DNA from: Henricia sp. BOLD:AAB3569
Lineage: Eukaryota > Echinodermata > Asteroidea > Spinulosida > Echinasteridae
DNA: 64,000 nt
NCBI GenBank assembly: GCA_037783545.1
Contig: JBBELK010000379.1
Coordinates: forward strand, 124,001 to 188,000
Reading direction: 5' to 3'
Positions 49,301 to 62,554 of this stretch are shown piece by piece. The notes under the pieces were generated by a model. The model was not told where the DNA came from, made no database searches, and worked only from the letters and a program-made list of their open reading frames with translations. Within the stretch, counting starts at the first letter, position 1. Each line of letters opens with the position of its first letter. The position numbers were made by a program, and so were the translations under genes.

Positions 49301-52300
49301 TTGACCAAATTGCCGAGCCAAACTGCGGTGCGTTAACGACATTCCGAATGACTGAGCATGCGCACAACTCAGGAGTACCCCCAAAGAGGTGTGTACAGAC
49401 AGCCACGGTTTGCGTGAGAGCAGTCAGGAAGCCTCAACCCAGTTTTTTCTAAACTTTGAAATTTCTCTGCCATTTCCCGGCGAAAGTCTGTCAATTTTTT
49501 ATGACAAGTGCGCAATATAGAGAGTTTAGGGCATGCAAAATTTGAAGTTCGTCGGAACATTTTTCGACCTCCAAATTTGCCGACGTTTGGACCACACTTT
49601 GACCAAATTGCCGAGCCAAACTGCGGTGCGTTAACGACAGTCCGAATGACTGAGCATGCGCACAACTCAGGAGTACCCCAAAGAGGTGTGTACAGACAGC
49701 CACGGTTTGCGTGAGAGCAGTCAGGAAGCCTCAACCCAGTTTTTTCTAAACTTTTAAATTTCTCTGCCATTTCCCGGCGAAAGTCTGTCAATTTTTTTAT
49801 GACAAGTGCGCAATATAGAGAGTTTAGGGCATGCAAAATTTGAAGTTCGTCGGAACATTTTTCGACCTCCAAATTTGCCGACGTTTGGACCACACTTTGA
49901 CCAAATTGCCGAGCCAAACTGCGGTGCGTTAACGACAGTCCGAATGACTGAGCATGCGCACAACTCAGGAGTACCCCAAAGAGGTGTGTACAGACAGCCA
50001 CGGTTTGCGTGAGAGCAGTCAGGAAGCCTCAACCCAGTTTTTTCTAAACTTTGAAATTTCTCTGCCATTTCCCGGCGAAAGTCTGTCAATTTTTTATGAC
50101 AAGTGTGCAATATAGAGAGTTTAGGGCATGCAAAATTTGAAGTTCGTCGGAACATTTTTCGACCTCCAAATTTGCCGACGTTTGGACCACACTTTGACCA
50201 AATTGCCGAGCCAAACTGCGGTGCGTTAACGACAGTCCGAATGACTGAGCATGCGCACAACTCAGGAGTACCCCAAAGAGGTGTGTACAGACAGCCACGG
50301 TTTGCGTGAGAGCAGTCAGGAAGCCTCAACCCAGTTTTTTCTAAACTTTGAAATTTCTCTGCCATTTCCCGGCGAAAGTCTGTCAATTTTTTTATGACAA
50401 GTGCGCAATATAGAGAGTTTAGGGCATGCAAAATTTGAAGTTCGTCGGAACATTTTTCGACCTCCAAATTTGCCGACGTTTGGACCACACTTTGACCAAA
50501 TTGCCGAGCCAAACTGCGGTGCGTTAACGACAGTCCGAATGACTGAGCATGCGCACAACTCAGGAGTACCCCAAAGAGGTGTGTACAGACAGCCACGGTT
50601 TGCGTGAGAGCAGTCAGGAAGCCTCAACCCAGTTTTTTCTAAACTTTGAAATTTCTCTGCCATTTCCCGGCGAAAGTCTGTCAATTTTTTATGACAAGTG
50701 CGCAATATAGAGAGTTTAGGGCATGCAAAATTTGAAGTTCGTCGGAACATTTTTCGACCTCCAAATTTGCCGACGTTTGGACCACACTTTGACCAAATTG
50801 CCGAGCCAAACTGCGGTGCGTTAACGACAGTCCGAATGACTGAGCATGCGCACAACTCAGGAGTACCCCAAAGAGGTGTGTACAGACAGCCACGGTTTGC
50901 GTGAGAGCAGTCAGGAAGCCTCAACCCAGTTTTTTCTAAACTTTGAAATTTCTCTGCCATTTCCCGGCGAAAGTCTGTCAATTTTTTTATGACAAGTGCG
51001 CAATATAGAGAGTTTAGGGCATGCAAAATTTGAAGTTCGTCGGAACATTTTTCGACCTCCAAATTTGCCGACGTTTGGACCACACTTTGACTAAATTGCC
51101 GAGCCAAACTGCGGTGCGTTAACGACAGTCCGAATGACTGAGCATGCGCACAACTCAGGAGTACCCCAAAGAGGTGTGTACAGACAGCCACGGTTTGCGT
51201 GAGAGCAGTCAGGAAGCCTCAACCCAGTTTTTTCTAAACTTTGAAATTTCTCTGCCATTTCCCGGCGAAAGTCTGTCAATTTTTTATGACAAGTGCGCAA
51301 TATAGAGAGTTTAGGGCATGCAAAATTTGAAGTTCGTCGGAACATTTTTCGACCTCCAAATTTGCCGACGTTTGGACCACACTTTGACCAAATTGCCGAG
51401 CCAAACTGCGGTGCGTTAACGACAGTCCGAATGACTGAGCATGCGCACAACTCAGGAGTACCCCCAAAGAGGTGTGTACAGACAGCCACGGTTTGCGTGA
51501 GAGCAGTCAGGAAGCCTCAACCCAGTTTTTTCTAAACTTTGAAATTTCTCTGCCATTTCCCGGCGAAAGTCTGTCAATTTTTTATGACAAGTGCGCAATA
51601 TAGAGAGTTTAGGGCATGCAAAATTTGAAGTTCGTCGGAACATTTTTCGACCTCCAAATTTGCCGACGTTTGGACCACACTTTGACCAAATTGCCGAGCC
51701 AAACTGCGGTGCGTTAACGACAGTCCGAATGACTGAGCATGCGCACAACTCAGGAGTACCCCAAAGAGGTGTGTACAGACAGCCACGGTTTGCGTGAGAG
51801 CAGTCAGGAAGCCTCAACCCAGTTTTTTCTAAACTTTGAAATTTCTCTGCCATTTCCCGGCGAAAGTCTGTCAATTTTTTATGACAAGTGCGCAATATAG
51901 AGAGTTTAGGGCATGCAAAATTTGAAGTTCGTCGGAACATTTTTCGACCTCCAAATTTGCCGACGTTTGGACCACACTTTGACCAAATTGCCGAGCCAAA
52001 CTGCGGTGCGTTAACGACAGTCCGAATGACTGAGCATGCGCACAACTCAGGAGTACCCCAAAGAGGTGTGTACAGACAGCCACGGTTTGCGTGAGAGCAG
52101 TCAGGAAGCCTCAACCCAGTTTTTTCTAAACTTTGAAATTTCTCTGCCATTTCCCGGCGAAAGTCTGTCAATTTTTTATGACAAGTGCGCAATATAGAGA
52201 GTTTAGGGCATGCACAATTTGAAGTTCGTCGGAACATTTTTCGACCTCCAAATTTGCCGACGTTTGGACCACACTTTGACCAAATTGCCGAGCCAAACTG

Positions 52301-53667
52301 CGGTGCGTTAACGACAGTCCGAATGACTGAGCATGCGCACAACTCAGGAGTACCCCCAAAGAGGTGTGTACAGACAGCCACGGTTTGCGTGAGAGCAGTC
52401 AGGAAGCCTCAACCCAGTTTTTTCTAAACTTTGAAATTTCTCTGCCATTTCCTGGCGAAAGTCTGTCAATTTTTTATGACAAGTGCGCAATATAGAGAGT
52501 TTAGGGCATGCAAAATTTGAAGTTCGTCGGAACATTTTTCGACCTCCAAATTTGCCGACGTTTGGACCACACTTTGACCAAATTGCCGAGCCAAACTGCG
52601 GTGCGTTAACGACAGTCCGAATGACTGAGCATGCGCACAACTCAGGAGTACCCCAAAGAGGTGTGTACAGACAGCAACGGTTTGCGTGAGAGCAGTCAGG
52701 AAGCCTCAACCCAGTTTTTTCTAAACTTTGAAATTTCTCTGCCATTTCCCGGCGAAAGTCTGTCAATTTTTTTATGACAAGTGCGCAATATAGAGAGTTT
52801 AGGGCATGCAAAATTTGAAGTTCGTCGGAACATTTTTCGACCTCCAAATTTGCCGACGTTTGGACCACACTTTGACCAAATTGCCGAGCCAAACTGCGGT
52901 GCGTTAACGACAGTCCGAATGACTGAGCATGCGCACAACTCAGGAGTACCCCAAAGAGGTGTGTACAGACAGCCACGGTTTGCGTGAGAGCAGTCAGGAA
53001 GCCTCAACCCAGTTTTTTCTAAACTTTGAAATTTCTCTGCCATTTCCCGGAGAAAGTCTGTCAATTTTTTATGACAAGTGCGCAATATAGAGAGTTTAGG
53101 GCATGCAAAATTTGAAGTTCGTCGGAACATTTTTCGACCTCCAAATTTGCCGACGTTTGGACCACACTTTGACCAAATTGCCGAGCCAAACTGCGGTGCG
53201 TTAACGACAGTCCGAATGACTGAGCATGCGCACAACTCAGGAGTACCCCAAAGAGGTGTGTACAGACAGCCACGGTTTGCGTGAGAGCAGTCAGGAAGCC
53301 TCAACCCAGTTTTTTCTAAACTTTGAAATTTCTCTGCCATTTCCCGGCGAAAGTCTGTCAATTTTTTATGACAAGTGCGCAATATATAGAGTTTAGGGCA
53401 TGCAAAATTTGAAGTTCGTCGGAACATTTTTCGACCTCCAAATTTGCCGACGTTTGGACCACACTTTGACCAAATTGACGAGCCAAACTGCGGTGCGTTA
53501 ACGACAGTCCGAATGACTGAGCATGCGCACAACTCAGGAGTACCCCAAAGAGGTGTGTACAGACAGCCACGGTTTGCGTGAGAGCAGTCAGGAAGCCTCA
53601 ACCCAGTTTTTTCTAAACTTTGAAATTTCTCTGCCATTTCCCGGCGAAAGTCTGTCAATTTTTTTAT

Positions 53668-55748
53668 GACAAGTGCGCAATATAGAGAGTTTAGGGCATG
53701 CAACATTTGAAGCTCGTCGGAACATTTTTCGACCTCCAAATTTGCCGACGTTTGGACCACACTTTGACCAAATTGCCGAGCCAAACTGCGGTGCGTTAAC
53801 GACAGTCCGAATGACTGAGCATGCGCACAACTCAGGAGTACCCCAAAGAGGTGTGTACAGACAGCCACGGTTTGCGTGAGAGCAGTCAGGAAGCCTCAAC
53901 CCAGTTTTTTCTAAACTTTGAAATTTCTCTGCCATTTCCCGGCGAAAGTCTGTCAATTTTTTATGACAAGTGCGCAATATAGAGAGTTTAGGGCATGCAA
54001 AATTTGAAGTTCGTCGGAACATTTTTCGACCTCCAGATTTGCCGACGTTTAGACCACACTTTGACCAAATTGCCGAGCCAAACTGCGGTGCGTTAACGAC
54101 AGTCCGAATGACTGAGCATGCGCACAACTCAGGAGTACCCCAAAGAGGTGTGTACAGACAGCCACGGTTTGCGTGAGAGCAGTCAGGAAGCCTCAACCCA
54201 GTTTTTTTCTAAACTTTGAAATTTCTCTGCCATTTCCCGGCGAAAGTCTGTCAATTTTGTATGACAAGTGCGCAATATAGAGAGTTTAGGGCATGCAAAA
54301 TTTGAAGTTCGTCGGAACATTTTTCGACCTCCAAATTTGCCGACGTTTGGACCACACTTTGACCAAATTGCCGAGCCAAACTGCGGTGCGTTAACGACAG
54401 TCCGAATGACTGAGCATGCGCACAACTCAGGAGTACCCCAAAGAGGTGTGTACAGACAGCCACGGTTTGCGTGAGAGCAGTCAGGAAGCCTCAACCCAGT
54501 TTTTTCTAAACTTTGAAATTTCTCTGCCATTTCCCGGCGAAAGTCTGTCAATTTTTTATGACAAGTGCGCAATATAGAGTGTTTAGGGCATGCAAAATTT
54601 GAAGTTCGTCGGAACATTTTTCGACCTCCAAATTTGCCGACGTTTGGACCACACTTTGACCAAATTGCCGAGCCAAACTGCGGTGCGTTAACGACAGTCC
54701 GAATGACTGAGCATGCGCACAACTCAGGAGTACCCCAAAGAGGTGTGTACAGACAGCCACGGTTTGCGTGAGAGCAGTCAGGAAGCCTCAACCCAGTTTT
54801 TTCTAAACTTTGAAATTTCTCTGCCATTTCCCGGCGAAAGTCTGTCAATTTTTTATGACAAGTGCGCAATATAGAGAGTTTAGGGCATGCAACATTTGAA
54901 GCTCGTCGGAACATTTTTCGACCTCCAAATTTGCCGACGTTTGGACCACACTTTGACCAAATTGCCGAGCCAAACTGCGGTGCGTTAACGACAGTCCGAA
55001 TGACTGAGCATGCGCACAACTCAGGAGTACCCCAAAGAGGTGTGTACAGACAGCCACGGTTTGCGTGAGAGCAGTCAGGAAGCCTCAACCCAGTTTTTTC
55101 TAAACTTTGAAATTTCTCTGCCATTTCCCGGCGAAAGTCTGTCAATTTTTTATGACAAGTGCGCAATATAGAGAGTTTAGGGCATGCAAAATTTGAAGTT
55201 CGTCGGAACATTTTTCGACCTCCAGATTTGCCGACGTTTAGACCACACTTTGACCAAATTGCCGAGCCAAACTGCGGTGCGTTAACGACAGTCCGAATGA
55301 CTGAGCATGCGCACAACTCAGGAGTACCCCAAAGAGGTGTGTACAGACAGCCACGGTTTGCGTGAGAGCAGTCAGGAAGCCTCAACCCAGTTTTTTTCTA
55401 AACTTTGAAATTTCTCTGCCATTTCCCGGCGAAAGTCTGTCAATTTTGTATGACAAGTGCGCAATATAGAGAGTTTAGGGCATGCAAAATTTGAAGTTCG
55501 TCGGAACATTTTTCGACCTCCAAATTTGCCGACGTTTGGACCACACTTTGACCAAATTGCCGAGCCAAACTGCGGTGCGTTAACGACAGTCCGAATGACT
55601 GAGCATGCGCACAACTCAGGAGTACCCCAAAGAGGTGTGTACAGACAGCCACGGTTTGCGTGAGAGCAGTCAGGAAGCCTCAACCCAGTTTTTTCTAAAC
55701 TTTGAAATTTCTCTGCCATTTCCCGGCGAAAGTCTGTCAATTTTTTAT
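53668..55748 (+). repeat. Family B 4-monomer higher-order repeat (1,189 bp)
   Basis: Copies start at 53,668 and 54,857. Shared private variants are GCAACATTTGAAGCTCG (53,704/54,893), CTCCAGATTTG with GTTTAGACC (54,036/55,225), and a lengthened T run followed by TTTTGTATGAC (54,263/55,452). The fourth monomers differ (GAGTGTTTAGGG near 54,579 against GTGTGCAAT near 55,755), so the second copy is supported for three monomers. Confidence 0.85.
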
Positions 55749-57223
55749 GACAAGTGTGCAATATAGAGAGTTTAGGGCATGCAAAATTTGAAGTTCGTCG
55801 GAACATTTTTCGACCTCCAAATTTGCCGACGTTTGGACCACACTTTGACCAAATTGCCGAGCCAAACTGCGGTGCGTTAACGACAGTCCGAATGACTGAG
55901 CATGCGCACAACTCAGGAGTACCCCAAAGAGGTGTGTACAGACAGCCACGGTTTGCGTGAGAGCAGTCAGGAAGCCTCAACCCAGTTTTTTCTAAACTTT
56001 GAAATTTCTCTGCCATTTCCCGGCGAAAGTCTGTCAATTTTTTATGACAAGTGCGCAATATAGAGAGTTTAGGGCATGCAAAATTTGAAGTTCGTCGGAA
56101 CATTTTTCGACCTCCAAATTTGCCGACGTTTAGGACCACACTTTGACCAATTTGCCGAGCCAAACTGCGGTGCGTTAACGACAGTCCGAATGACTGAGCA
56201 TGCGCACAACTCAGGAGTACCCCAAAGAGGTGTGTACAGACAGCCACGGTTTGCGTGAGAGCAGTCAGGAAGCCTCAACCCAGTTTTTTTCTAAACTTTG
56301 AAATTTCTCTGCCATTTCCCGGCGAAAGTCTGTCAATTTTGTATGACAAGTGCGCAATATAGAGAGTTTAGGGCATGCAACATTTGAAGTTCGTCGGAAC
56401 ATTTTTCGACCTCCAAATTTGCCGACGTTTGGACCACACTTTGACCAAATTGCCGAGCCAAACTGCGGTGCGTTAACGACAGTCCGAATGACTGAGCATG
56501 CGCACAACTCAGGAGTACCCCAAAGAGGTGTGTACAGACAGCCACGGTTTGCGTGAGAGCAGTCAGGAAGCCTCAACCCAGTTTTTTCTAAACTTTGAAA
56601 TTTCTCTGCCATTTCCCGGCGAAAGTCTGTCAATTTTTTATGACAAGTGTGCAATATAGAGAGATTAGGGCATGCAAAATTTGAAGTTCGTCGGAACATT
56701 TTTCGACCTCCAAATTTGCCGACGTTTGGACCACACTTTGACCAAATTGCCGAGCCAAACTGCGGTGCGTTAACGACAGTCCGAATGACTGAGCATGCGC
56801 ACAACTCAGGAGTACCCCAAAGAGGTGTGTACAGACAGCCACGGTTTGCGTGAGAGCAGTCAGGAAGCCTCAACCCAGTTTTTTCTAAACTTTGAAATTT
56901 CTCTGCCATTTCCCGGCGAAAGTCTGTCAATTTTTTATGACAAGTGCGCAATATAGAGAGTTTAGGGCATGCAAAATTTGAAGTTCGTCGGAACATTTTT
57001 CGACCTCCAAATTTGCCGACGTTTGGACCACACTTTGACCAAATTGCCGAGCCAAACTGCGGTGCGTTAACGACAGTCCGAATGACTGAGCATGCGCACA
57101 ACTCAGGAGTACCCCAAAGAGGTGTGTACAGACAGCCACGGTTTGCGTGAGAGCAGTCAGGAAGCCTCAACCCAGTTTTTTCTAAACTTTGAAATTTCTC
57201 TGCCATTTCCCGGCGAAAGTCTG

Positions 57224-60200
57224 TCAATTTTTTATGACAAGTGCGCAATATAGAGAGTTTAGGGCATGCAAATTTGAAGTTCGTCGGAACATTTTTCGAC
57301 CTCCAAATTTGCCGACGTTTGGACCACACTTTGACCAAATTGCCGAGCCAAACTGCGGTGCGTTAACGACAGTCCGAATGACTGAGCATGCGCACAACTC
57401 AGGAGTACCCCAAAGAGGTGTGTACAGACAGCCACGGTTTGCGTGAGAGCAGTCAGGAAGCCTCAACCCAGTTTTTTCTAAACTTTGAAATTTCTCTGCC
57501 ATTTCCCGGCGAAAGTCTGTCAATTTTTTATGACAAGTGCGCAATATAGAGAGTTTAGGGCATGCAAAATTTGAAGTTCGTCGGAACATTTTTCGACCTC
57601 CAAATTTGCCGACGTTTGGACCACACTTTGACCAAATTGCCGAGCCAAACTGCGGTGCGTTAACGACAGTCCGAATGACTGAGCATGCGCACAACTCAGG
57701 AGTACCCCAAAGAGGTGTGTACAGACAGCCACGGTTTGCGTGAGAGCAGTCAGGAAGCCTCAACCCAGTTTTTTCTAAACTTTGAAATTTCTCTGCCATT
57801 TCCCGGCGAAAGTCTGTCAATTTTTTATGACAAGTGCGCAATATAGAGAGTTTAGGGCATGCAAAATTTGAAGTTCGTCGGAACATTTTTCGACCTCCAA
57901 ATTTGCCGACGTTTGGACCACACTTTGACCAAATTGCCGAGCCAAACTGCGGTGCGTTAACGACAGTCCGAATGACTGAGCATGCGCACAACTCAGGAGT
58001 ACCCCAAAGAGGTGTGTACAGACAGCCACGGTTTGCGTGAGAGCAGTCAGGAAGCCTCAACCCAGTTTTTTCTAAACTTTGAAATTTCTCTGCCATTTCC
58101 CGGCGAAAGTCTGTCAATTTTTTATGACAAGTGCGCAATATAGAGAGTTTAGGGCATGCAAAATTTGAAGTTCGTCGGAACATTTTTCGACCTCCAAATT
58201 TGCCGACGTTTGGACCACACTTTGACCAAATTGCCGAGCCAAACTGCGGTGCGTTAACGACAGTCCGAATGACTGAGCATGCGCACAACTCAGGAGTACC
58301 CCAAAGAGGTGTGTACAGACAGCCACGGTTTGCGTGAGAGCAGTCAGGAAGCCTCAACCCAGTTTTTTCTAAACTTTGAAATTTCTCTGCCATTTCCCGG
58401 CGAAAGTCTGTCAATTTTTTATGACAAGTGCGCAATATAGAGAGTTTAGGGCATGCAAAATTTGAAGTTCGTCGGAACATTTTTCGACCTCCAAATTTGC
58501 CGACGTTTGGACCACACTTTGACCAAATTGCCGAGCCAAACTGCGGTGCGTTAACGACAGTCCGAATGACTGAGCATGCGCACAACTCAGGAGTACCCCA
58601 AAGAGGTGTGTACAGACAGCCACGGTTTGCGTGAGAGCAGTCAGGAAGCCTCAACCCAGTTTTTTCTAAACTTTGAAATTTCTCTGCCATTTCCCGGCGA
58701 AAGTCTGTCAATTTTTTATGACAAGTGCGCAATATAGAGAGTTTAGGGCATGCAAAATTTGAAGTTCGTCGGAACATTTTTCGACCTCCAAATTTGCCGA
58801 CGTTTGGACCACACTTTGACCAAATTGCCGAGCCAAACTGCGGTGCGTTAACGACAGTCCGAATGACTGAGCATGCGCACAACTCAGGAGTACCCCAAAG
58901 AGGTGTGTACAGACAGCCACGGTTTGCGTGAGAGCAGTCAGGAAGCCTCAACCCAGTTTTTTCTAAACTTTGAAATTTCTCTGCCATTTCCCGGCGAAAG
59001 TCTGTCAATTTTTTATGACAAGTGCGCAATATAGAGAGTTTAGGGCATGCAAAATTTGAAGTTCGTCGGAACATTTTTCGACCTCCAAATTTGCCGACGT
59101 TTGGACCACACTTTGACCAAATTGCCGAGCCAAACTGCGGTGCGTTAACGACAGTCCGAATGACTGAGCATGCGCACAACTCAGGAGTACCCCAAAGAGG
59201 TGTGTACAGACAGCCACGGTTTGCGTGAGAGCAGTCAGGAAGCCTCAACCCAGTTTTTTCTAAACTTTGAAATTTCTCTGCCATTTCCCGGCGAAAGTCT
59301 GTCAATTTTTTATGACAAGTGCGCAATATAGAGAGTTTAGGGCATGCAAAATTTGAAGTTCGTCGGAACATTTTTCGACCTCCAAATTTGCCGACGTTTG
59401 GACCACACTTTGACCAAATTGCCGAGCCAAACTGCGGTGCGTTAACGACAGTCCGAATGACTGAGCATGCGCACAACTCAGGAGTACCCCAAAGAGGTGT
59501 GTACAGACAGCCACGGTTTGCGTGAGAGCAGTCAGGAAGCCTCAACCCAGTTTTTTCTAAACTTTGAAATTTCTCTGCCATTTCCCGGCGAAAGTCTGTC
59601 AATTTTTTATGACAAGTGCGCAATATAGAGAGTTTAGGGCATGCAAAATTTGAAGTTCGTCGGAACATTTTTCGACCTCCAAATTTGCCGACGTTTGGAC
59701 CACACTTTGACCAAATTGCCGAGCCAAACTGCGGTGCGTTAACGACAGTCCGAATGACTGAGCATGCGCACAACTCAGGAGTACCCCAAACAGGTGTGTA
59801 CAGACAGCCACGGTTTGCGTGAGAGCAGTCAGGAAGCCTCAACCCAGTTTTTTCTAAACTTTGAAATTTCTCTGTCATTTCCCGGCGAAAGTCTGTCAAT
59901 TTTGTATGACAAGTGCGCAATATAGAGAGTTTAGGGCATGCAAAATTTGAAGTTCGTCGGAACATTTTTCGACCTCCAAATTTGCCGACGTTTGGACCAC
60001 ACTTTGACCAAATTGCCGAGCCAAACTGCGGTGCGTTAACGACAGTCCGAATGACTGAGCATGCGCACAACTCAGGAGTACCCCAAAGAGGTGTGTACAG
60101 ACAGCCACGGTTTGCGTGAGAGCAGTCAGGAAGCCTCAACCCAGTTTTTTCTAAACTTTGAAATTTCTCTGCCATTTCCCGGCGAAAGTCTGTCAATTTG

Positions 60201-62458
60201 TTATGACAAGTGCGCAATATAGAGAGTTTAGGGCATGCAAAATTTGAAGTTCGTCGGAACATTTTTCGACCTCCAAATTTGCCGACGTTTGGACCACACT
60301 TTGACCAAATTGCCGAGCCAAACTGCGGTGCGTTAACGACAGTCCGAATGACTGAGCATGCGCACAACTCAGGAGTACCCCAAAGAGGTGTGTACAGACA
60401 GCCACGGTTTGCGTGAGAGCAGTCAGGAAGCCTCAACCCAGTTTTTTCTAAACTTTGAAATTTCTCTGCCATTTCCCGGCGAAAGTCTGTCAATTTTTTA
60501 TGACAAGTGCGCAATATAGAGAGTTTAGGGCATGCAAAATTTGAAGTTCGTCGGAACATTTTTCGACCTCCAAATTTGCCGACGTTTGGACCACACTTTG
60601 ACCAAATTGCCGAGCCAAACTGCGGTGCGTTAACGACAGTCCGAATGACTGAGCATGCGCACAACTCAGGAGTACCCCAAAGAGGTGTGTACAGACAGCC
60701 ACGGTTTGCGTGAGAGCAGTCAGGAAGCCTCAACCCAGTTTTTTCTAAACTTTGAAATTTCTCTGCCATTTCCCGGCGAAAGTCTGTCAATTTTTTATGA
60801 CAAGTGCGCAATATAGAGAGTTTAGGGCATGCAAAATTTGAAGTTCGTCGGAACATTTTTCGACCTCCAAATTTGCCGACGTTTGGACCACACTTTGACC
60901 AAATTGCCGAGCCAAACTGCGGTGCGTTAACGACAGTCCGAATGACTGAGCATGCGCACAACTCAGGAGTACCCCAAAGAGGTGTGTACAGACAGCCACG
61001 GTTTGCGTGAGAGCAGTCAGGAAGCCTCAACCCAGTTTTTTCTAAACTTTGAAATTTCTCTGCCATTTCCCGGCGAAAGTCTGTCAATTTTTTATGACAA
61101 GTGCGCAATATAGAGAGTTTAGGGCATGCAAAATTTGAAGTTCGTCGGAACATTTTTCGACCTCCAAATTTGCCGACGTTTGGACCACACTTTGACCAAA
61201 TTGCCGAGCCAAACTGCGGTGCGTTAACGACAGTCCGAATGACTGAGCATGCGCACAACTCAGGAGTACCCCAAAGAGGTGTGTACAGACAGCCACGGTT
61301 TGCGTGAGAGCAGTCAGGAAGCCTCAACCCAGTTTTTTCTAAACTTTGAAATTTCTCTGCCATTTCCCGGCGAAAGTCTGTCAATTTTTTATGACAAGTG
61401 CGCAATATAGAGAGTTTAGGGCATGCAAAATTTGAAGTTCGTCGGAACATTTTTCGACCTCCAAATTTGCCGACGTTTGGACCACACTTTGACCAAATTG
61501 CCGAGCCAAACTGCGGTGCGTTAACGACAGTCCGAATGACTGAGCATGCGCACAACTCAGGAGTACCCCAAAGAGGTGTGTACAGACAGCCACGGTTTGC
61601 GTGAGAGCAGTCAGGAAGCCTCAACCCAGTTTTTTCTAAACTTTGAAATTTCTCTGCCATTTCCCGGCGAAAGTCTGTCAATTTTTTATGACAAGTGCGC
61701 AATATAGAGAGTTTAGGGCATGCAAAATTTGAAGTTCGTCGGAACATTTTTCGACCTCCAAATTTGCCGACGTTTGGACCACACTTTGACCAAATTGCCG
61801 AGCCAAACTGCGGTGCGTTAACGACAGTCCGAATGACTGAGCATGCGCACAACTCAGGAGTACCCCAAAGAGGTGTGTACAGACAGCCACGGTTTGCGTG
61901 AGAGCAGTCAGGAAGCCTCAACCCAGTTTTTTCTAAACTTTGAAATTTCTCTGCCATTTCCCGGCGAAAGTCTGTCAATTTTTTATGACAAGTGCGCAAT
62001 ATAGAGAGTTTAGGGCATGCAAAATTTGAAGTTCGTCGGAACATTTTTCGACCTCCAAATTTGCCGACGTTTGGACCACACTTTGACCAAATTGCCGAGC
62101 CAAACTGCGGTGCGTTAACGACAGTCCGAATGACTGAGCATGCGCACAACTCAGGAGTACCCCAAAGAGGTGTGTACAGACAGCCACGGTTTGCGTGAGA
62201 GCAGTCAGGAAGCCTCAACCCAGTTTTTTCTAAACTTTGAAATTTCTCTGCCATTTCCCGGCGAAAGTCTGTCAATTTTTTATGACAAGTGCGCAATATA
62301 AGTTCGTCGGAACATTTTTCGACCTCCAAATTTGCCGACGTTTGGACCACACTTTGACCAAATTGCCGAGCCAAACTGCGGTGCGTTAACGACAGTCCGA
62401 ATGACTGAGCATGCGCACAACTCAGGAGTACCCCAAAGAGGTGTGTACAGACAGCCAC
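57224..62458 (-). other. 1,744-codon minus-strand open frame through the satellite; probably not a gene
   Basis: This frame reads through about 17.5 monomers as a 99-residue repeat containing segments such as RRTSNFACPKLSILRTC and NRGCLYTPLWGTPELCACS. It is open because 297 equals 3 x 99 and one minus-strand frame of the monomer lacks a stop, so any indel-free run makes it long. Its left end is only where a 1-bp deletion near 57,268 shifts the frame. Comparable frames elsewhere (for example 23,129-25,888, 919 codons) end at T-run indels. Shorter frames of 68-70 codons are open on both strands of the same monomers. I see no signal peptide, splice pattern or recognised domain, and variants between monomers commonly change residues. 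I read it as a shadow of the repeat length; transcription cannot be excluded from sequence. Confidence 0.75.
57532..62283 (+). repeat. Highly homogeneous run of 16 family B monomers
   Basis: Sixteen successive monomers are exactly 297 bp each (4,752 bp in total). By eye I find four substitutions across the run: C at 59,791, T at 59,875, G at 59,904 and G at 60,200. The first seven monomers look identical. This is the most uniform block in the window and points to recent amplification or conversion. Confidence 0.85.
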
Positions 62459-62554
62459 GGTTTGCGTGAGAGCAGTCAGGAAGCCTCAACCCAGTTTTTT
62501 CTAAACTTTGAAATTTCTCTGCCATTTCCCGGCGAAAGTCTGTCAATTTTTTAT
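62284..62554 (+). repeat. Shortened family B monomer with a 26-bp deletion
   Basis: At 62,300/62,301 the sequence reads CGCAATATAAGTTCGTCGG, omitting 26 bp that include AGTTTAGGGCATGC. The monomer is 271 bp long. The join has at most one base of microhomology. It closes the uniform run on its right side. Confidence 0.88.

Noticed and set aside
57224-62458. A giant cysteine-rich repeat protein on the minus strand, and similar frames of 300-900 codons at many other places
   Set aside because: The frames exist because the monomer is 99 codons long and stop-free in that frame. They begin and end at random indels, and no domain or gene signal is visible.
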